A DNA stretch of 64,000 bases, from NCBI GenBank assembly GCA_905197685.1, contig CAJJZS010000002.1, positions 186,001 through 250,000 of the forward strand. Reading direction: 5' to 3'. A model generated the notes under the pieces. It did no database searches. It was not told where the DNA came from and was given only the letters and a program-made list of their open reading frames with translations. The DNA is from an uncultured Oscillospiraceae bacterium. Lineage in GTDB: Bacteria > Bacillota > Clostridia > Oscillospirales > Ruminococcaceae. Shown in pieces: positions 9,438 through 18,593 of the stretch; positions within the stretch are counted from its first letter, which is position 1, and each line of letters begins with the position of its first letter. A program made the translations under genes and the position numbers.

Positions 9438-9500
9438 AAGATTACCTCCTAAATCGCTTTCACCGTCTTTTTATTCTACTGTCCTATCCCAGTAAAAATA

Positions 9501-11261
9501 CTATCCGTTCTTCTGTTCCTTAATATACTTTACCGCCGCTTCCATCAGCTCATCTCTTCCTTCTCTGATTCCTTCGATTGTTGGGTGAACTTCAATATCT
9601 GGGGTAAGTCCGGTACGCTGTACCTGTTCTTTATTCGGACCGTAAATACCAAGACTGCTAAAAGTTACTTGCAAATTTCCGGGCAACGGCAAATAAGTGA
9701 TATTTCCGTCTGCTCCCAAAGTTTCTCCACCCATTACAACTACATTTTTTCCGGTACGCATCAACATAATTGCGTATTCTTCCGAACTTACAACCGTTTC
9801 ATCAGTTAATATCACCACTGGATTGGAATAATAATACTTTCCGGAAATCTTGCGTTCTGAATCTGTACTTCCCGACATTATAAAATCACTCACATAACTT
9901 CCGGGAAAGGACTGAGTAGGCTTTATCAATTGAGCTGCTGCTTGGTAATCCTCACAAAAATACTGACATAAATTTATCAAATCAACTCCTAAATTCGGGT
10001 TTACCCCTTGCCGCAAATCTATAATCAACCCATCTGTCTTTTCAAGGTCACCCATCATTTCTTTTATTCCTTTTTCCGGTGGATTTTTAAGATTTATTAT
10101 CCCGATATTGTCTTCTGAAATTTGATAAAGAAAACTTTCTTTCTTTTGAAACTCCGGTGCCAAATAACAGAAAGAATAGTTTTCAACAGAACCTGTGGCA
10201 GAAACTGTCTCTTCTTTTCCATTTCGTAAAATGGTGACCTCCATCTCTTTTGACTTTGAGGTAAGCAAATAGGGATATATTCTCGCCTGTTTTTCTTCAT
10301 TTGGAATCGAAATATATTCTTTTCTTTGTTGAATAACCTCATTGATATTTACATCATTCAATTTTAAAATAATGTCTCCTGTCATTAGAGAACAATCTTC
10401 TTTTCCAACTGCTGCAACTACCGGCTGATTTTCTACCGTCATTAACTTTACCGGAAGAAAATTATCTCCAAATTCTCCGATTAAAAGTTTCATTTGAGTG
10501 TCATCTTTCCCTAGGGTCAAAATATCTGTTTCTCCTTTCAAGAGATAAGTATGTGCATCATTCATCTTTGCTGCAAGTGATAATATCGTCAATTCATACC
10601 CTGTTTTGTCATTAATATTTATCATCTTTTGAATATAACCAGGTAAAAGCAATTCCCAACTTTCATCCATAAGATTCAGATAAGGAAAATAATACTCTAC
10701 TGCATTCTAAAATCGAAACAACCCTAACAAACGGTAGGATAAATCTTTGTAATTCATCTCTTTATATAGTTTTTCATTTATAAATTGAGGAACTCCATTT
10801 TCTTGGAAAAGAACAGGTGATTTATCCCGATCAATGCTTGGTATTTCTCCAAGCTGCATAAAATCTTCTGTCAATTCTGTACCCAAATAATCTTCACAAA
10901 TCCAATCATCATTTGCCTGTACTATTATCTGTTCTTCAGGAGGTAAATTCCTTTTTCTGGTTGATTGATAGTTAATCTCCCCCAGTGACGCAAACCATTC
11001 ATGCGAAATATCGTTTACCTCATCATCTTTTGCTTCCGACACAACCGGAATAAGGTTCAACAGCTCCTTGTCCCAGTCCTTTTTCCCTAAAAGAAACGCC
11101 GGATGATTATATTTAACATATCCCCAAACCTTACAAAGTTTCTCCAGATTTTGCACTTCCTGGGAATACTTTTCCTGCTTTCCATTCTCTATCGGAGTGC
11201 AGGAGGTTAAAATCAGGCATATACTAAGAAAAGCAGTGATAACTTGGAAGCATTTTTTCAT
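9501..11261 (-). pseudogene. S41-family lipoprotein peptidase, array 1 copy 1, interrupted by an amber codon
   Basis: First gene of the array. Its signal peptide ends LILTSC and it has the signature KLCKVWGYVKYNHP. At 10707-10709 the reading frame stops at TAG where all paralogues have TGG (W in LFRxWNxxEYY). The same frame then continues uninterrupted to 9501 with the PDZ-like LMTGDIILKLNDVNINE, IDLRQG and Ser motif VVSSEEY. A single G-to-A change explains the break. Either the gene is dead, or it survives as a truncated 184-residue secreted lipoprotein. The remaining sequence is otherwise undamaged, so the change is recent. The start is ATG 11261 behind AGGAGG. Confidence 0.85.
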
Positions 11262-11490
11262 ATGAATCCTCCTATCATAAGTTGATATTTTTTATTTGAC
11301 TTGAAAAAACAGAGCAAATAGATTTTACTTTATTTTTCCAGATTATTTCTATATGTCTTCTATTTTATTTTCATTATTTTTATCATTTCTTTTCATTTCT
11401 TTTCATTTCTACTCGTATTGTAACATATTGTTTTTCCTATTTCTATTCGCATTTTCTCTTAAAAACTGCACAAAAAACATTCTAAATAGA

Positions 11491-11524
11491 CAAAAAAGCA
11501 ACAGTTCTAAAAAGAACTGCCGCT
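11491..11524 (-). terminator. Terminator of the 138-residue membrane protein gene
   Basis: Hairpin AGCAACAGTTC (11497-11507) / GAACTGCCGCT (11514-11524, one G-U pair), followed on the minus strand by TTTTTTG. Confidence 0.8.
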
Positions 11525-11544
11525 TCATAGGCTTTATTATTTGT

Positions 11545-11961
11545 TTAAAAAAAAGAAGAAATAACAGAGAGTAATATAAAAATCAATCCGGAAAACAGAT
11601 TTGCAGCAAACTTGCAGGCAATTCTTTCCGGTTTGCTTAATTCATCAAAGGAAACTACATCTTCCTCCACATAATCTATCATCTCTTTGGTACGATGCTT
11701 TTTCTTTTTTTCATCATCATCTTTTATCTTTTTATAATGAAAACCGACGCCATCCAATCTTAAATAACCAATCCATGCCATTCCCAACAAAAAAACGCCG
11801 ATAATTGGGAATACAAATTCACTCATTTCAAAATAATGCTGTGTATTGACAAATTGATTCCATAGCAGAGACACAACCAAACCAATTCCCAATCGGGTCA
11901 ACATCTTATAAATAATCGGACGAATCATATAACTTCGATATAGTTTGATAATATTTTTCAT
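11545..11961 (-). CDS. Small membrane protein of unknown function
   Basis: 138 residues. There are two hydrophobic segments in the first half (about 22-40 and 50-70), a highly charged Lys/Asp/Glu-rich cytoplasmic stretch in the middle (KKIKDDDEKKKKHRTKE) and a third hydrophobic segment at the C-terminus. I do not recognise the family. ATG 11961 with an upstream AGAGGT is chosen over the TTG nine bases before it. It lies between the opp terminator and its own terminator and is transcribed alone. Confidence 0.65.
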   Translation of the reverse strand: MKNIIKLYRSYMIRPIIYKMLTRLGIGLVVSLLWNQFVNTQHYFEMSEFVFPIIGVFLLGMAWIGYLRLDGVGFHYKKIKDDDEKKKKHRTKEMIDYVEEDVVSFDELSKPERIACKFAANLFSGLIFILLSVISSFF

Positions 11962-11997
11962 TCCTGTCAACCTCTGTTTTTATAATATAAAGCGATT

Positions 11998-12033
11998 AAA
12001 AAGAGAACCAGCCACAAGACCGGTTCTCTTTTT
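11998..12033 (-). terminator. Terminator of the opp operon
   Basis: AAAAAGAGAACC (11998-12009) pairs perfectly with GGTTCTCTTTTT (12022-12033), loop 12 bases. It lies just downstream of oppF. Confidence 0.85.
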
Positions 12034-12055
12034 ACAAGATTCAAAAAACAGAATC

Positions 12056-13003
12056 CTATGCTTTTGGAGTATTTGCAATTTCTTTTCTGTACTGCTCGAG
12101 TTCTTTCTGGTTTCCGTAAACAAAGTGACCCGGCAGAATTTCTTCCCAAACCGGTTTGTCAACAGAATAATCATGAACAGACGGATCATATACCAGAAGT
12201 TTCTTTTTCTTTTCAACTTCTGGGTCCGGCTGAGGAACAGCAGACAGAAGAGCTTTGGTGTATGGGTGCAGCGGATGCAGGAAGAGTTCTTCTGCTTCTG
12301 CTAACTCAACGATTCTGCCCTTATGAATAACTGCGATTCTGTCAGAAATAAAACGAACAACAGACAGGTCATGAGCGATAAAGAGGTAGGTCAGACCTTT
12401 ATCTTTCTTCAGACGGTTGAGCAGGTTGAGTACCTGTGCACGGATAGAAACGTCCAAAGCAGAAATCGGCTCGTCAGCTACGATAAATTCAGGCTCCATA
12501 ACCAGGGCTCTTGCAATACCGATACGCTGTCTCTGACCACCGGAGAACTCATGCGGGAAACGGGAAGCGAATTCAGGCAGCAGACCTACTTCTCTGAGGG
12601 CTTTCTGAACTTTTTCTTCTCTTTCCTTTTCATCTTTATACAGATGCCAGTTAATCAGACCTTCGGAAATGATGTAGTCTACCTTTGCTCTTTCGTTCAA
12701 GGAAGCCATCGGGTCCTGGAAAATCATCTGACATTTACGGATAACTTCTTTATCCAGTTCTTTGGAAATTTTTCCGTTAATCTTCTGACCTTTCAGAAGA
12801 ATTTCACCGGCAGAAGTCGGGTTAATTCTCAAAATTGCACGACCGATTGTGGTTTTACCGGAACCGGACTCACCAACCAGAGAAAAAGTTTCCCCTTTGT
12901 AAATATCAAAATTTACATGGTCAACAGCGACAAATTTTTTCTTACCGCTGCCGAAAGTAATCTGTAAATCTTTAACTTCGATTAGTTTTTCTCTCTCTGC
13001 CAT
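12056..13003 (-). CDS. oppF: Oligopeptide/dipeptide ABC transporter ATPase, OppF type
   Basis: 315 residues. It contains Walker [10 protein letters not shown] near residue 43, the ABC signature [15 protein letters not shown] and Walker B FIVADEP, then an H-loop region (IAHDLSVV). The C-terminal oligopeptide-transporter extension reads [19 protein letters not shown]. It forms a heterodimer with OppD to power import through OppB/OppC. It is the last gene of the operon, separated from oppD by 4 bases. Peptide versus other small substrates cannot be told from the ATPase alone. Importers of this family carry peptide pheromones to RRNPP regulators in other Firmicutes, which may matter given the regulator at 43 kb. 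Confidence 0.9.
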   Translation of the reverse strand: MAEREKLIEVKDLQITFGSGKKKFVAVDHVNFDIYKGETFSLVGESGSGKTTIGRAILRINPTSAGEILLKGQKINGKISKELDKEVIRKCQMIFQDPMASLNERAKVDYIISEGLINWHLYKDEKEREEKVQKALREVGLLPEFASRFPHEFSGGQRQRIGIARALVMEPEFIVADEPISALDVSIRAQVLNLLNRLKKDKGLTYLFIAHDLSVVRFISDRIAVIHKGRIVELAEAEELFLHPLHPYTKALLSAVPQPDPEVEKKKKLLVYDPSVHDYSVDKPVWEEILPGHFVYGNQKELEQYRKEIANTPKA

Positions 13004-13007
13004 GCCA

Positions 13008-14051
13008 TTAACCTCTCTTCTCTCTCATTTTCTCACGCAGGCGGCGAACGGCTTCCGGCTGCTCAATCTTAGGAGCGCGTGGATCCAAATACCATGTCTT
13101 TGCCTTATGAGTTTCAGAAACGCTGAAGAACGGCGGCTCTTTTACAAAATCAATCGCCAAAGCCTGTTTGTTTCTCGGTGCGAACGCATCGCCCTTGATG
13201 GTGTTGAACAGGTTCGGAGGAGTACCGTCGATGGAAGGCAGATCGTGACCTTTTACACCGAGCTGCGGAAGTGCAGACAGCAGTGCCCATGTATATGGGT
13301 GCCAAGCATCATAGAAGATTTCGTTTACCAATCCGTATTCTACAATCTGACCAGCGTACATAACTGCAACACGGTCAGCAACGTTTGCAACAACGCCCAA
13401 GTCATGGGTGATGTAGATAACTGTCATATGAAGCTCAGACTGAAGGCTGCGAACCAGGTCCAGAATCTGAGCCTGAATGGTAACGTCCAACGCTGTGGTC
13501 GGCTCGTCACAAATCAGGATCTGAGGACGGCATGCAACGGCGATTGCGATAACAACACGCTGTCTCATACCACCGGAGAACTCATGCGGGTACTGATTAT
13601 AGCGGCGTTCAGGGTCAGGAATACCTACTTTTTTCAGCATTTCGATTGCTTCTTTTTTTGCAGCTTCGCCCTTTAAGCCCTGATGCAGTTCAATACTTTC
13701 TTCAATCTGTTTACCGATTTTTTTCAACGGGTTCAGAGAAGTCATCGGGTCCTGCATAACCATGGCAATCTTTTTACCACGGATTGTCAGCCACTCTTTT
13801 TCAGTTTTGTATTTGGAGATATCCACACCGTTATATGTAATGGAACCGCCGGTAATGCTACCATTTGCGTCCAACATACCGATGAAAGATTTGGTAAATA
13901 CAGATTTACCGGAACCGGACTCTCCTACGATTGCGAGGGTTTCGCCCTCATATAAATCCAGAGAACACCTACGAATTGCTGTTAATTTACGACCACGCAG
14001 ACTGAACTGGATTTCCACATCTTTAGCAGATAAAATAGGTTCTTTTGCCAT
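13008..14051 (-). CDS. oppD: Oligopeptide/dipeptide ABC transporter ATPase, OppD type
   Basis: 347 residues with Walker A GESGSGKS, signature [15 protein letters not shown], Walker [13 protein letters not shown] and the OppD-type C-terminal extension ([15 protein letters not shown]), which in this family may carry an Fe-S cluster in some members; no conserved Cys set is obvious here. The partner is OppF. It sits in the order oppB-oppC-oppD-oppF with short spacers. The body is well conserved, so the transporter core is probably functional even though the binding-protein gene upstream is decayed. Confidence 0.9.
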   Translation of the reverse strand: MAKEPILSAKDVEIQFSLRGRKLTAIRRCSLDLYEGETLAIVGESGSGKSVFTKSFIGMLDANGSITGGSITYNGVDISKYKTEKEWLTIRGKKIAMVMQDPMTSLNPLKKIGKQIEESIELHQGLKGEAAKKEAIEMLKKVGIPDPERRYNQYPHEFSGGMRQRVVIAIAVACRPQILICDEPTTALDVTIQAQILDLVRSLQSELHMTVIYITHDLGVVANVADRVAVMYAGQIVEYGLVNEIFYDAWHPYTWALLSALPQLGVKGHDLPSIDGTPPNLFNTIKGDAFAPRNKQALAIDFVKEPPFFSVSETHKAKTWYLDPRAPKIEQPEAVRRLREKMREKRG

Positions 14052-14074
14052 TATGCTTTCCTCCTGTTCTTTCT

Positions 14075-15028
14075 TTATACGTGATTTCGTGGGTCGGAAG
14101 CATCCGAGAATGCGTTACCGATCAGGTAGAATGTAATAGTGATTACAGATACGATAACTGCCGGGAAAATCAGCAGGTATGGGTAATCCAAGAAGTAGCT
14201 ACGTGCGTTTCTCAGCAAAATACCCAGAGAAGGTGTGTTGATGTCAAGACCAAGCCCCAGGTAAGACAGCATAGATTCCATACCGATGGTGCCAGGGATG
14301 GACAGAGCCAGTCGGAGGATGATAACGCTGATCAACTGTGGGAGAATGTTCTTAATCAGTACACGATAGATTGGGGTTCCCAGTGTTCTGGAAGCCAAGT
14401 TAAATTCACGGTCGCGGTACATCAATACCAAGTTTCGGACATTTCGCGCCATAACCAACCATCCGAAAGCGATCAAGGATACGCACATGATGGTGAAGCT
14501 CTGACCAACAAGGAGAGCAATCAGGGTCATGTAGATAATCATCGGGACGTTGTTGATGATGTTGTACAGTTCGGTGAAGAAACGGTCGAGCTGACGAACA
14601 TAACCCCAAACACAACCGATGGTGATACCAACGACACACTCACCGAGAGCTACGATCAAAGCCAGTTTGATAGAAGTCTGGGAAGCGTACCATACCTGAC
14701 ACCAATAGTCACGACCGATGTTATCGGTACCGAACCAGTATTCGCTGTTTGGTGAGATAAATGCTTTGGAACTGTCTGTTACCAGGTTTGCATAGTCATA
14801 TTTTCCGATTGCCAGAGCAATGAAAGAGAAAATAACCAATGCAAAGAAAATGATACTTAAAATTACTGCGGATTTTTTCTTCAAGAAGTTTTGGAAAACA
14901 GATTTCCAGTAGGAATAATCTGAATAACCAATCATTTCAGCAGCTTCGGGAGAGTACTCTACGAAGTGAAACAGCTCATCTTCGTTTTCTACTTTTTGAT
15001 TGTTTAATGTTTTGTTCTGCTCTTCCAC
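14075..15028 (-). CDS. oppC: Oligopeptide/dipeptide ABC transporter permease, OppC type
   Basis: 317 residues. A long polar N-terminus (about 50 residues) precedes the first membrane helix (SAVILSIIFFALVIFSFIALAIG). The permease domain carries the family EAA-like loop (SRTLGTPIYRVLIKNILPQ) and ends with DASDPRNHV, typical of the OppC/DppC family. It starts with GTG at 15028, whose G is also the last base of the oppB TAG stop (TAGTG), so translation is coupled to oppB. Confidence 0.9.
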   Translation of the reverse strand: MEEQNKTLNNQKVENEDELFHFVEYSPEAAEMIGYSDYSYWKSVFQNFLKKKSAVILSIIFFALVIFSFIALAIGKYDYANLVTDSSKAFISPNSEYWFGTDNIGRDYWCQVWYASQTSIKLALIVALGECVVGITIGCVWGYVRQLDRFFTELYNIINNVPMIIYMTLIALLVGQSFTIMCVSLIAFGWLVMARNVRNLVLMYRDREFNLASRTLGTPIYRVLIKNILPQLISVIILRLALSIPGTIGMESMLSYLGLGLDINTPSLGILLRNARSYFLDYPYLLIFPAVIVSVITITFYLIGNAFSDASDPRNHV

Positions 15029-15978
15029 TATCTTGAACCTCCTTTGTCTGCAAGTCTGATTCTCGGGTCAATAATCATCATGAGAACGTCACCTAAGAAT
15101 ACACCAATAACACCCAGGGTAGCGTACAGAATTACCAGAGTCTGTACAACGTTTGTATCGTAACGGTTGATTGCGTCTGTCAGCAGAGGACCCATACCAG
15201 GTACAGAGAAGAATCTCTCTACCAGCAAGGAACCGCCGATGGTAAACAGCAAAGATGCCGGCAAGTACTGTGCAAGCGGTACAAACGCATTTCTGAGAAC
15301 GTGTCTGGTCATAATCTTCTGTGTGGAAAGACCCTTTACACGAGCCAGCTTGATATAGTCTTTGTTTACTTCGTCAATCATGTAACGTCTGGTCCACAGT
15401 GCCCACCATGCGATGGAACCCATTGCCAAACATACGATCGGAAGAATACTGGAAGGTCCTACGTTTCTGGAAGAGTACATGGACGGGAGTCCCAACACTC
15501 GAGAACCGAAGATCAAAATCAACGAGTAGGATACCAGAGGCGGTACAGCGTTTACGAAGATGGTGTAGGCAGTACCGATGTGGTCAGCCAGCTTATCTTT
15601 ACGCCGTGCCTGAAGGATACCGATTGATACACCGACTACTACCGAGATACCAACCGAAATCAAGCCCATTTTCATGGAAATCGCAAACTTGTCGCCGATT
15701 ACCTTAACAACCGGAACACCGTTCTGAATTCGTCTGGATTCACCGAAATCAAATCTCAGCAAATCGCCGTAAAAACGAAACAGCTGCTGTGGTAATGGGT
15801 CAAGCAAACCTGCTGCTAATAACTGCTCCTGCTTCTGTTCTTCTGTAAATTTCATCAGCTGTTCTTCTGTGAAATAGTAGTCAGTAGGCAGCATTCTAAG
15901 CAACAGAAATACAATTGTTACAACAATAAGAACTGTTACCAGAGACTGTGCAAGTCTTTTAACTGTATACTTAAACAT
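15028..15978 (-). CDS. oppB: Oligopeptide/dipeptide ABC transporter permease, OppB type
   Basis: 316 residues. The N-terminal signature MFKYTVKRLAQSLVTVLIV begins the first membrane helix. The inner-membrane permease domain has the loop IKLARVKGLSTQKIMTRHVLRNAFVP and ends PRIRL, as usual in OppB. It is the first intact gene of the operon, beginning ten bases after the decayed binding-protein gene ends, and its stop overlaps the start of oppC by one base. Confidence 0.9.
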   Translation of the reverse strand: MFKYTVKRLAQSLVTVLIVVTIVFLLLRMLPTDYYFTEEQLMKFTEEQKQEQLLAAGLLDPLPQQLFRFYGDLLRFDFGESRRIQNGVPVVKVIGDKFAISMKMGLISVGISVVVGVSIGILQARRKDKLADHIGTAYTIFVNAVPPLVSYSLILIFGSRVLGLPSMYSSRNVGPSSILPIVCLAMGSIAWWALWTRRYMIDEVNKDYIKLARVKGLSTQKIMTRHVLRNAFVPLAQYLPASLLFTIGGSLLVERFFSVPGMGPLLTDAINRYDTNVVQTLVILYATLGVIGVFLGDVLMMIIDPRIRLADKGGSR

Positions 15979-15987
15979 AAGCGCTCA

Positions 15988-16742
15988 TTACTCCTTTGCG
16001 CCCGCAGCGTGCTCTGCTGCAAGAGCATCCGCCTGCTCTGTAGTATAGGCGTCTACAGAAGTTCTCCAATTCTTCATTTTTTCTTTCTGACAACCAAAGC
16101 GTCGCTTCTGCTCTGCCGGTGTTGCCAATGTTAAGTTGACCGTTCCGGCAATCGGTTGAAGCTGCCGCAATCGCGTTGGCTTTCTCCGCCGGTCTTTATC
16201 TCCTTTTGTGAGAGAAGAAACGGTCTTTGCTGTCGGGATGTTTCAGTGATTTCATTGATGCCCGAGCAATCTCGAAAATCATATCTGCAAAGCAGCTTTT
16301 GGGTTTGGCAGATCGGATTTTCCGAAACGGTGCAATCATCAGTGAAAGTACACTGAACAGGTTCTTCATTCCGTTCGCGCTGTCCAAAGCAATTCAGGAA
16401 AAGATACAAACATCGCAGAACCGTTTTTAAACCGTTCGCTTTTTTTGTTGTCTGTTTTGATTCCCTGTTGCCCCGGCACCGAATGTTGCGGGAATTTCGC
16501 CTTTGACAGGATAACTTTGAGAAAATCGGAACATTTTGTTTTTTAACAGCCATGTTCCTTATTTACAATCGGTTATTCCGTCCTCATTTATCCATCGCGC
16601 TTGTATAGTGAACAGCACCGCCGACAGATTCATACTTTCTCTTTGAATCGCCGGGGGAACCGCCGCCGCCGCCGCCACAGCCGGTCAGCAACAATGCCGA
16701 AGCCGTTGGCAGGGCAAGCGCCCTTGAGATTGTCTTCTCCAT
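15988..16742 (-). pseudogene. Remnant of an oligopeptide-binding lipoprotein gene (oppA type)
   Basis: At the 5' end, ATG 16742 behind AAGGAGG starts a clear lipoprotein signal (MEKTISRALALPTASALLLTGC, lipobox LLTGC) followed by a Gly run, but the frame stops at about 16584. At the 3' end, 16170-15988 encodes a plausible binding-protein C-terminus (NWRTSVDAYTTEQADAL) directly before oppB. Between them every frame is interrupted. The whole span is 0.75 kb, against about 1.6-1.9 kb for a normal OppA gene, so both internal deletion and frameshifts have occurred. The promoter upstream is intact. The importer may therefore use a binding protein encoded elsewhere. Confidence 0.7.
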
Positions 16743-16930
16743 ATACTTCCTCCTTCGCTTATAAGGTCCCTCCCCAGGAACCAAACCATTCGCATCTGCT
16801 GTCTAAGATTGATATTACGCGTATTCCAGCAGAGGTCCTTAACCCAACCGCTCGTGACTGCTCTCAATTCAATCAGAGTAGTTTGCGTAACGACTGTATT
16901 TAGGATAACAAATCTCGACGCATTTGTCAA
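16743..16930 (-). promoter_or_regulatory. opp operon promoter and ~150-base leader
   Basis: On the minus strand -35 TTGACA (16925-16930) and -10 TATCCT (16902-16907) are separated by exactly 17 bases. The leader to ATG 16742 is about 150 bases and contains a TCTGCTG/CAGCAGA pairing among other short stems. It does not match a known riboswitch that I recognise. Confidence 0.7.
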
Positions 16931-17342
16931 TATTATATACTAGTCTATATTTCCTGCAATTATTTGTGTACGATATAGACAATTTGAAAGGAAAAAGAGG
17001 AAATGACAACCTTTTTCTTTTTGTAAATTGTATCTTTTTTATAAAAATACAGGCACTTTCATGATAAATTGCACAAAATTCGTTCTGTTTAAAAGTTCCT
17101 TTCAAAAACTATTTGTAATTTTTTTGTTATATTTTTTTGAGCCTCAAATTTATTTTCGCCTTTTTGCCTATTTTCAACTGTCATATTTTATGTAATTTAA
17201 CTTTATTTTTAATGCAAAAAAATTCTTCTGTTTTTTAATTTTCGTTATTTATTATAAATTAAACCCTGTTTTTTGTGCATATATTCTCTTTTTGCTGTCC
17301 TGTATTACAACTGCACTTTGCTAAAACAATGAAATTTATATC
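16931..17342. other. AT-rich intergenic region without recognisable genes
   Basis: About 410 bases, strongly A/T-rich with many homopolymer T runs, between the opp promoter and the galM terminator. No convincing ribosome site with a coding frame, RNA gene or repeat was seen. Confidence 0.5.
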
Positions 17343-17427
17343 AAAAAGACAGGGAAGTTTTCTTTTTGACTTCACAGCTTTTTGTTTTTCAGCTCAAAAC
17401 CGGAAATCAATTTTAAACTTCCCTGTC
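17343..17427 (-). terminator. Long-loop terminator of galM
   Basis: GACAGGGAAGTTT (17348-17360) and AAACTTCCCTGTC (17415-17427) form a perfect 13-bp stem around a 54-base loop that itself contains AGCT...AGCT. On the minus strand the stem is followed by TTTTTGA. Confidence 0.7.
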
Positions 17428-17435
17428 CTTATTCT

Positions 17436-18539
17436 TTAAAATTTCATTTCATCCTCGTCTGCTATCGAGAACTCATAAGTTGTCAGTCGGTCATAGCAGC
17501 GTCCTTTTTCCAAAATAACACTTGGGAAGGACGGATGCTGCATCGCATTGGGAAATGCCTGCGTTTCCAGACAGAAACCGTCGCGGTTATGATACATAAC
17601 TCCGCCTTTGCCGCGAATGCTGCTGTTTTCCAAAAAGTTTCCGGCATACAGCTGCAAACCCGGCTGTTCTGTGGTGCATACCATCAAAATACCGCTTTCG
17701 GGCGTCCATGCCTTTGCAGCATAGGTTGCTTCTTCTAATAAAACATAATTATGGTCATATCCCGAACCGTTTTGCAGATGGATGTTTTCCTCGTTCCAAT
17801 CTCTGCCGATTTCTTTCGGGGTTCTGAAATCCATAACCTTTGCTTCCGGCTCGTCTAAACCGACAATTCTTCCGGTCGGCAGACAATTTGCGTCATTTTC
17901 GGTAAATTCATCGGAAATAATCTTGAGAAGATGTCCTCCGACGCTGCCGCTGTCATGTCCGTTTAAATTAAAATAGGTATGGTTGGTCAGGTTCAGAGGG
18001 GTATCTCGGTCGGACATTCCTTTATACCAAATGTCCAGAACGCTTTTATCTCTGTCATTGAAGTACCCTTTCTTAGTAAAGTTCCAGGTATACTGAACGG
18101 ATACCACAACATTTCCCGGATAACCGTCCTCTCCGTCCGGACTGAAGAGCGTAAAGCGAACCGAATTTTCCGAAGTAATACTTGCCTGCCACAGTCTGCG
18201 GTGAAAACCGTGAGAACCGCCGTGCAGGTGGTTTGGACCGTCATTACATTCCAGATGATAAACGGTTCCGTCTAAAGTAAATTCTCCTTTTTCGATACGG
18301 TTTGCCACTCTGCCGGGAACGCCGCCCAGACAAGCGGTCTGACGCTCATAATCCGCCGCATTGTCGCAGCCTAAAGCAATATCTCTCAGATTACCGTCGC
18401 GGTCATGTACCAGAATCGAAGTAACAGACGCTCCGTAATCGGTAATGCTGATGGATTCGCCTCCTTCATTGGTTATTGTGTATAAGCTAACCTCTCTTCC
18501 ATCGCTGAGTGTGCCAAATGGTTTTTTTTCTACTGACAT
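17436..18539 (-). CDS. galM: Aldose 1-epimerase (mutarotase)
   Basis: 367 residues, the usual length. It interconverts alpha and beta anomers of galactose/glucose in the cytoplasm. Family motifs include TDYGASVTSI near the N-terminus, GGVPGRVANRIEKGEF with the substrate Arg, NDGPNHLHGG and TNHTYFNLNGH with the catalytic His, and a C-terminal PGLQLYAGNFL. The start is ATG 18539, eight bases behind CGGAGGA; the ATG six bases earlier is too close. It is transcribed alone from its own promoter. The mglBAC sugar importer 30 kb away could supply its substrate. Confidence 0.92.
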   Translation of the reverse strand: MSVEKKPFGTLSDGREVSLYTITNEGGESISITDYGASVTSILVHDRDGNLRDIALGCDNAADYERQTACLGGVPGRVANRIEKGEFTLDGTVYHLECNDGPNHLHGGSHGFHRRLWQASITSENSVRFTLFSPDGEDGYPGNVVVSVQYTWNFTKKGYFNDRDKSVLDIWYKGMSDRDTPLNLTNHTYFNLNGHDSGSVGGHLLKIISDEFTENDANCLPTGRIVGLDEPEAKVMDFRTPKEIGRDWNEENIHLQNGSGYDHNYVLLEEATYAAKAWTPESGILMVCTTEQPGLQLYAGNFLENSSIRGKGGVMYHNRDGFCLETQAFPNAMQHPSFPSVILEKGRCYDRLTTYEFSIADEDEMKF

Positions 18540-18564
18540 TGTCATTCCTCCGTTTTTTATTTTT

Positions 18565-18593
18565 ATTATACTATACAATTATTTTTATTACAA
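18565..18593 (-). promoter_or_regulatory. galM: galM promoter
   Basis: -35 TTGTAA (18588-18593) and consensus -10 TATAAT (18565-18570), spacer 17 bases. The -35 box overlaps the end of the upstream flippase gene. Confidence 0.6.

Noticed and set aside
1189..11261. Full lanthipeptide cluster
   Set aside because: No LanB, LanC, LanM, LanT, LanFEG or two-component genes are present; only leader-like peptides and peptidases, so no product class is claimed.
12323..12967. 214-codon plus-strand frame over oppF
   Set aside because: Antisense shadow of a conserved ATPase gene without coding signals.
16131..16583. Separate small genes within the oppA remnant
   Set aside because: Frames here are short, lack ribosome sites and change repeatedly; they fit a decaying gene better than new genes.
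16743..16893. T-box leader before the opp operon
   Set aside because: No GGTGG-type T-box sequence or specifier-loop arrangement was found.
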